From positions 1-36,892 of the forward strand of contig JAFEGV010000016.1 in the NCBI GenBank assembly GCA_018239665.1: a stretch of DNA of 36,892 nucleotides. Direction: 5' to 3'. The notes under the pieces are model-generated. The model made no database searches, was not told the origin of the DNA, and was given only the letters and a program-made list of their open reading frames with translations. Position 1 is the stretch's first letter, and each line of letters starts with the position of its first letter. Shown piece by piece: positions 32,341 through 36,892 of this stretch. The stretch comes from Verrucomicrobiota bacterium (GTDB lineage: Bacteria > Chlamydiota > Chlamydiia > Chlamydiales > Rhabdochlamydiaceae). The position numbers and the translations under genes were made by a program.

Positions 32341-34332
32341 TTAAGGTCCTTCTAGTATTTGGAGTTTTTGATAGTGCTGCATCAGGTCGCGGAATTGGGC
32401 TGCATCTTCAAACCGCATCTCTTTAGCAGCCCTGCGCATCTCAATTTCATACTCTTTGATCCTTTGGTCGATCTCATCGGCATCGATGTGCGCCGATGGA
32501 GCATTTTGACTTTCTTGGAGGGTTTCCACCACCTCTCCAAATGTCTCTGCAAGGTTCTGGATCAGCTCCCTTTTCACAGAGCGAGGGGTGATGTTATGCT
32601 CTTTATTATAGGCTTCTTGGACAGCGCGGCGCTCCTGCGTAATGGCGATTGTCTTGTTGATCGAATCGGTCATTTTGTCCGCATACATGATGACTCTGCC
32701 TTGGACATTGCGCGCAGCCCTTCCGCACGTTTGGACCAGGGAAGTCTCGCTGCGCAAAAACCCTTCCTTGTCGGCATCAAGGATGGCCACGAGGGCAACT
32801 TCGGGAATGTCAAGACCTTCCCGCAATAAGTTGATCCCGACCAGAACGTCAAAGAGCCCTTTGCGCAGATCATTGATGATCTGTACCCGCTCCAGGGTAT
32901 CGATGTCCGAGTGGAGGTACTTGGCCTTGACGCCGATCTCCGTAAGATATTTGGTAAGGTCTTCAGAAAGTTTTTTGGTCAGCGTTGTCACGAGGACTCG
33001 GCGCCCAAGTTCCGTTTCCTGGCGGATCTGTTCCAAGCAATCATCGACTTGGCTCGAAGCGGGCTTAATCTCAATCTTTGGATCGAGAAGTCCTGTAGGA
33101 CGGATGATCTGTTGGACGACATCGCCGCCGGCTTGCTCCACTTCCCAACGGCCAGGCGTTGCCGAGACAAAGATCACTTGGTTCATCCGCGCGTGGGTTT
33201 CTTCGAATTTCAACGGACGGTTGTCAAACGCAGACGGAAGGCGGAACCCGAACTGCACCAGGGATTCCTTGCGCGCTCTATCCCCGTTGTACATCGCGTG
33301 AAGCTGCGGCAGGGTTTGATGGGACTCGTCGATGAACAGGAGGAAGTCCTTAGGGAAGTAGTCGAGAAGGCAAGGGGGCGGCTGTCCTGCTAAACGCTGT
33401 GAAAAGTGGCGCGAGTAATTTTCCACGCCTTTGCAAAATCCGATCTCTTTGAGCATCTCGAGATCGTATTTGGTCCGCTGTTGGATCCGCTGCATTTCTA
33501 CGAGAAGGTTCTCTTTTTCGAAGTAGGCAACTCTCTCTTTAAGCTCTTCTCTGATTGTTTGGATGGCGTTCAGCCGGACGCTTTCCGGGGTGACGTGGTG
33601 GGAGCCAGGATAGATAGCAACTTTATCGAGCCGCTTTCTTACTCTCCCGGTCAAGGGATCGATCTCACTGATCCGCTCGATCTCATCGCCAAAAAACTCG
33701 ATCCGGTACGCTAAGTTTTCTTCATAGGCGGGCATGATCTCTAAGTTATCGCCGCGAGCGCGGAAGGTGGAACGGATTAAATCGTAATCATTGCGCTTGT
33801 AGTGCATCTCGACAAGATGGAGCAAAATATCATCGCGGCGGCACTTTTGATTGATCGTCAACGTCAGCAGCATTTGGCTATAGTATTCGGGAAGGCCCAA
33901 GCCGTAAATGCAGGAGACGGAAGCGACAATGATGACATCTTCCCTTTCAAGAAGGGAGCGGGTTGCGCTAAGCCGCATCCGATCGATCTGGTCGTTGATG
34001 GCAAGGTCTTTTTCGATATAGGTGTCGGTCCGCGCGATGTAAGCTTCCGGCTGGTAGTAGTCGTAGTAGGAGACAAAGTACTCAACGGCGTTTTCGGGGA
34101 AAAACGTTTTAAACTCTTGATAGAGCTGGGCTGCAAGGGTTTTATTGTGCGCAATGATCAATGTCGGCTTTTGGACTTTCTCGATGACATTGGCCATGGT
34201 AAACGTTTTGCCCGAACCGGTGACGCCAAGCAAAACCTGCGATTTTTTATTCGCGCGAAGCCCCGCGACAAGATTGTCGATCGCTTGCGGCTGATCGCCG
34301 CAGGGAAGAAATTCAGTCTTGAGCTGAAACAC
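32341..34332 (-). CDS. uvrB: Excinuclease ABC subunit B
   Basis: Damage-verifying helicase-like subunit of nucleotide excision repair. It works with UvrA, UvrC and UvrD. Walker A GVTGSGKT (36-43), the YYDYYQPEAYI beta-hairpin region that probes the damaged strand, DESHQT (Walker B region) and the C-terminal UVR motif (EMRRAAKEMRFEDAAQFRD) that binds UvrC are all present. The 663 residues are normal. It starts at a GTG overlapping the tyrP stop as TAGTG, with GAGGA just upstream, so translation is coupled to the permease gene. Confidence 0.97.
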   Translation of the reverse strand: MFQLKTEFLPCGDQPQAIDNLVAGLRANKKSQVLLGVTGSGKTFTMANVIEKVQKPTLIIAHNKTLAAQLYQEFKTFFPENAVEYFVSYYDYYQPEAYIARTDTYIEKDLAINDQIDRMRLSATRSLLEREDVIIVASVSCIYGLGLPEYYSQMLLTLTINQKCRRDDILLHLVEMHYKRNDYDLIRSTFRARGDNLEIMPAYEENLAYRIEFFGDEIERISEIDPLTGRVRKRLDKVAIYPGSHHVTPESVRLNAIQTIREELKERVAYFEKENLLVEMQRIQQRTKYDLEMLKEIGFCKGVENYSRHFSQRLAGQPPPCLLDYFPKDFLLFIDESHQTLPQLHAMYNGDRARKESLVQFGFRLPSAFDNRPLKFEETHARMNQVIFVSATPGRWEVEQAGGDVVQQIIRPTGLLDPKIEIKPASSQVDDCLEQIRQETELGRRVLVTTLTKKLSEDLTKYLTEIGVKAKYLHSDIDTLERVQIINDLRKGLFDVLVGINLLREGLDIPEVALVAILDADKEGFLRSETSLVQTCGRAARNVQGRVIMYADKMTDSINKTIAITQERRAVQEAYNKEHNITPRSVKRELIQNLAETFGEVVETLQESQNAPSAHIDADEIDQRIKEYEIEMRRAAKEMRFEDAAQFRDLMQHYQKLQILEGP

Positions 34333-35576
34333 TACATTCCTCGGGGAAGGCTATGGGGATCTGGAACAAAATGGTATCCAAGCATCGAAGCTAGCTGAAG
34401 GATAAAAATGAACACGGCAACGACCAAAACTCCGATAAGGGTAGATTTCCCGCCGGGAACCTGATATCCGGAACTCGTCTGATTTCGATACCGTCCTATC
34501 CACACCATCAATACCGGAAGAATGCCGAACAGGACAACTGCGCAAATGCCGCCCGCGAAGTTCAAAGCTTTGAAAAAAAGCTGCGGGTAGATCAAAGAGA
34601 GGATGAGCGGCGGGGCGAGCGCAAGGATGCACAAACCGACGCTTTCCTGTTTCTTGTAATTGATCTTAAACCCATCCGCAAGGAAGTGGACGAGGCTTAA
34701 GGCCTGTGCAAGAAAGGAGGTGAGGATGGCAAAAAATGCCAATCCTTGGGAAAAAATGCTGATGGCAGGCGATCTGACAATTGCCGCTATCGCTTGAGAT
34801 GCCTCTTGGTCATGCCTCAGGCTCGCAATCAATCCATTGGGACCCCATAAAGGAACAATGCCCAGAACCAGAATTTCCCAGATGAGGTAGATGACAAAGG
34901 CCATTAAACTGCCGCCGATAATCGTGATCCTGACCCTTTTCAAATCTCCATTCAAATAGGCGGTCAAACTAGGGATCATGTTATGAAATCCAAATGCGAT
35001 CACAAGAAGGGGAAGGGCAGAAAATGCATATTTTGGCTCTGTGCGCAATAAAAGCCCGGGCCGCAAGAAATGGACCCCGACGATGATCAAAAGGATAAAG
35101 AAGCCTATCTTGCCGAACATCAGCCCCCGATTAACATGGTCGACCCGACGGGTTCCCAAATAAACGACCCAGCCAAAAAGAATGACAAAGAAAAGGCTGC
35201 CCACCCAAATCGGGAATTTTACCGAAAATGAGTTTTGGAACATCGTCGAGACAAGGCTTCCGCTGCCGGAAATGTAGGCGACGAGCAGGGCATAAAAGAG
35301 GAACAAATAGGTCACCCAACAGAGATTTTTTCCCCATTTACCGAGCGTATTGTCCGACATGGACAGGAGATTGACCTGTTTGGAAAACCATCCATTGACT
35401 TCGACAAGAAGAAGGGCTGTCGCCGTCATAAAGACCCAAGCGACGAAGAACATCAGAAGGGATGGGAAAAATCCTGCAAATCCGGTCACGATCGGAAGAC
35501 CGAGCATCCCGGCGCCAATGCAGCTTCCCGCAATTAACAGCATTCCGCCGATGACGCTTCCCGATGCTTTAGCCAT
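34332..35576 (-). CDS. tyrP: Aromatic amino acid permease, TyrP/Mtr-like (HAAAP family)
   Basis: Proton-coupled importer of tyrosine or tryptophan in the inner membrane. It starts SVIGGMLLIAGSCIGAGMLGLPIVTGFAGFFPS-like text, with the IGAGMLGLP element of the hydroxy/aromatic amino acid permease family; about eleven helices follow, including VIAFGFHNMIPSLTAYL, a second hallmark. Length is 414 residues. AGGAG lies five bases before the ATG inside the end of the ThyX-like gene, with which it overlaps by eight bases. Chlamydiae carry tyrP genes, often in more than one copy. The exact substrate cannot be fixed from sequence. Confidence 0.9.
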   Translation of the reverse strand: MAKASGSVIGGMLLIAGSCIGAGMLGLPIVTGFAGFFPSLLMFFVAWVFMTATALLLVEVNGWFSKQVNLLSMSDNTLGKWGKNLCWVTYLFLFYALLVAYISGSGSLVSTMFQNSFSVKFPIWVGSLFFVILFGWVVYLGTRRVDHVNRGLMFGKIGFFILLIIVGVHFLRPGLLLRTEPKYAFSALPLLVIAFGFHNMIPSLTAYLNGDLKRVRITIIGGSLMAFVIYLIWEILVLGIVPLWGPNGLIASLRHDQEASQAIAAIVRSPAISIFSQGLAFFAILTSFLAQALSLVHFLADGFKINYKKQESVGLCILALAPPLILSLIYPQLFFKALNFAGGICAVVLFGILPVLMVWIGRYRNQTSSGYQVPGGKSTLIGVLVVAVFIFILQLASMLGYHFVPDPHSLPRGM

Positions 35577-36892
35577 GGGAGCTCCTGGCTAGCCGCTTTT
35601 CAACGATTCGAATTTCCTGTCCGAGACGGCCAAGCTCATACCCCTCAAAATCAACAAACTTAAAGAACCTCTCAAACGCCGGGAATACCTTGATCACCTG
35701 CTTGGCGAGCTCTTGGGCCACAAAGCGGTAGTTTGGATGGCCTGCAGGAGATGAGCGGAGCTCGCAGAGCCATTGAAGCGATCGCAGGTTCACGTTGTAA
35801 TACCAATGCACATTGTAGGCCATCGGAACGACGTATTGCGCCTCTTCGGGCAATTCCTCTGCAATTTGCTCGTAAACTTTTTTAGCTTCGTCCATTGCAT
35901 CCCGATATTGCTTTTCCATTTCCGTTTCCAAGATCTCGTTAGGGATGAAATAACCGAAATCACAAGTAAGCATCTGCCTGTCTTGAGTGAGCATGCGATG
36001 GCGGTGCAGATCCCGGAAAATGCCGAAATCAGCCACGATCTCAAACGTGAAAAAGGCATTTTCAAGCGCGCGCGGCGACTTGTGCCTCCGGTTTTCACGA
36101 TAATTGCAACCGGCATCCAAAATGCGATAGAGCTCTTCTTCAGGAAGGTTGCGGCAATACTCTTCCAATTCATGCAGGCCGGCGTCTGCATATTCAAATA
36201 ATAGAGAGCCTGCGACCTTATAAGGACTGTCGAGATCATAAGAAATTAAGCGGACGCCTGCGCTAGACATCTTAGGCAACGATGAAGCATGGCGGTCGGC
36301 AAGCATCTTAAGATCGTTTTTCATCTGTTCATTATACTGGGAAAAAGAGCGCTGGTATTTGTGGGAAGGGTCTCCGCGTCGGATAAAGGAAGGGATCACC
36401 TTCGACAGCTCTTGGTAGGACTTTCGGCCGACGTCCTGCATTTCAGCGAGGTTGTGGCAGTTAAGTTTTTGAATCAGATTTTCAAAAAACCGTCCATTTC
36501 CATACATCCCCATATTGGTCAGCGCGCTTGAAGGAAGGAGGCCGCGGAGGCAGTCGAGCACTTTAGCGCGTAAAGCAGCGGTATAGGCAACCTTCGAAAC
36601 GTCATGTTCCTTGGGGAACTTCTTTTCCATCAGTTCGGTCAACGGAGGGATCAAGGCGGAATAAGTCTCAAATAGCCGGTTGCATGTTTGGATATAGGTT
36701 TCCCGGAACGCCGATGTCATCAATATCGGTTCTCGGTAATAGAGATATTCTCCGTCAACTTTTTGGTCGAAATAGATGTAGCGGGTCGATTTTTCAAGAG
36801 GGGAGCCTCCAATCCTGCAATCTTCCACAATTTTCGCAGCGAGCATCGAAATATTCTCAATGGCCAAGTGAGCGCCGCCCAGTTCTCCAATC
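35569..36892 (-). CDS. thyX: ThyX-like (FAD-dependent thymidylate synthase family) protein, 5'-truncated by the window edge
   Basis: ThyX makes dTMP from dUMP with FAD and methylenetetrahydrofolate. The frame stays open to the window end, adding IGELGGAHL before AIENISMLAAK, so the N-terminus is missing. DLHRHRMLTQDRQMLT corresponds to the ThyX signature RHRxxSxxxxSxR but lacks its serines and last Arg. An earlier EDCRIGGSPLEKSTRYIYFD block resembles the other conserved ThyX part (ESPLEH-like). NVHWYYNVNLRSLQWLCELR, with SSPAGHPNYR close after it, fits the C-terminal substrate-binding part. The family is well recognised in chlamydiae as a larger, divergent form. Catalysis by this version is uncertain from sequence alone. 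Confidence 0.8.
   Translation of the reverse strand, partial: IGELGGAHLAIENISMLAAKIVEDCRIGGSPLEKSTRYIYFDQKVDGEYLYYREPILMTSAFRETYIQTCNRLFETYSALIPPLTELMEKKFPKEHDVSKVAYTAALRAKVLDCLRGLLPSSALTNMGMYGNGRFFENLIQKLNCHNLAEMQDVGRKSYQELSKVIPSFIRRGDPSHKYQRSFSQYNEQMKNDLKMLADRHASSLPKMSSAGVRLISYDLDSPYKVAGSLLFEYADAGLHELEEYCRNLPEEELYRILDAGCNYRENRRHKSPRALENAFFTFEIVADFGIFRDLHRHRMLTQDRQMLTCDFGYFIPNEILETEMEKQYRDAMDEAKKVYEQIAEELPEEAQYVVPMAYNVHWYYNVNLRSLQWLCELRSSPAGHPNYRFVAQELAKQVIKVFPAFERFFKFVDFEGYELGRLGQEIRIVEKRLARSSHG

Noticed and set aside
32642..33301. Plus-strand open frames of 150-220 codons antisense to uvrB
   Set aside because: UvrB is unambiguous on the other strand. The antisense frames are low-complexity Ser/Arg-rich text without start signals.
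1..36892. tRNA, rRNA, CRISPR arrays, transposase or phage genes
   Set aside because: I looked in all gaps and saw no tRNA-like cloverleaf, rRNA segment, regularly spaced repeat array, transposase or integrase. The only mobile-like trace is the palindromic element at 25492-25677.

Overview
This window looks like chromosomal DNA of a chlamydia, probably an amoeba-associated 'environmental' member of the Chlamydiales (Waddlia/Parachlamydia-like) rather than a Chlamydiaceae species. The main evidence is a topoisomerase I carrying a C-terminal SWIB domain, a typical chlamydial fusion. A degenerate ThyX-family protein, a TyrP-type amino-acid permease, and uvrD lying close to rpoN (neighbours in C. 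trachomatis as I recall them) agree with this. The exact genus is an inference; no rRNA or tRNA gene is present to confirm it. Coding density is high and no gap between genes exceeds about 300 bases.

Layout. 1-5.4 kb: the 3' part of a UvrD/PcrA helicase, a GT9 glycosyltransferase, rpoN (sigma-54) and a dicarboxylate/amino-acid:cation symporter. 5.7-9.7 kb: accessory genes, namely a divergent poly(ADP-ribose) glycohydrolase (PARG)-like protein with a disordered N-terminus, a membrane HExxH protein, a GT11-type (fucosyltransferase-like) protein with an export signal, and a methyltransferase-like protein with a signal peptide. 9.9-15.8 kb: five tightly coupled glycosyltransferase genes (two GT2, three DXD/GT32), every one with an N-terminal signal or anchor. 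16-20.3 kb: topA-SWIB, an exported prolyl-4-hydroxylase-like oxygenase and a beta-barrel outer-membrane protein. 20.5-31.1 kb: a surface-polysaccharide locus with Wzy/WaaL-like proteins, ManC, a GT4, Gmd, a Wzt/Wzm ABC exporter, a GT9 and a GT2. 31.1-36.9 kb: a tandem pair of methyltransferase-like genes, uvrB, tyrP and a ThyX-like gene that runs off the right edge.

How the genes work together. ManC and Gmd make GDP-mannose and GDP-4-keto-6-deoxymannose. GT4, GT9 and GT2 enzymes would build a glycan, Wzm/Wzt would export it and a WaaL/Wzy-like protein would ligate or polymerise it. Separately, the window holds an unusual set of exported enzymes that use cytosol-type co-substrates: GT32 x3, GT2 x2, GT11, methyltransferase-like x2 and a prolyl hydroxylase. 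They may modify secreted, surface or host glycoproteins, and with the PARG-like protein they are the best candidates here for undescribed host-interaction biology. Two palindromic repeat structures (a nested inverted repeat upstream of gmd, and a long hairpin after the ligase gene with a single-arm copy at the end of wzt) lie inside the polysaccharide locus.
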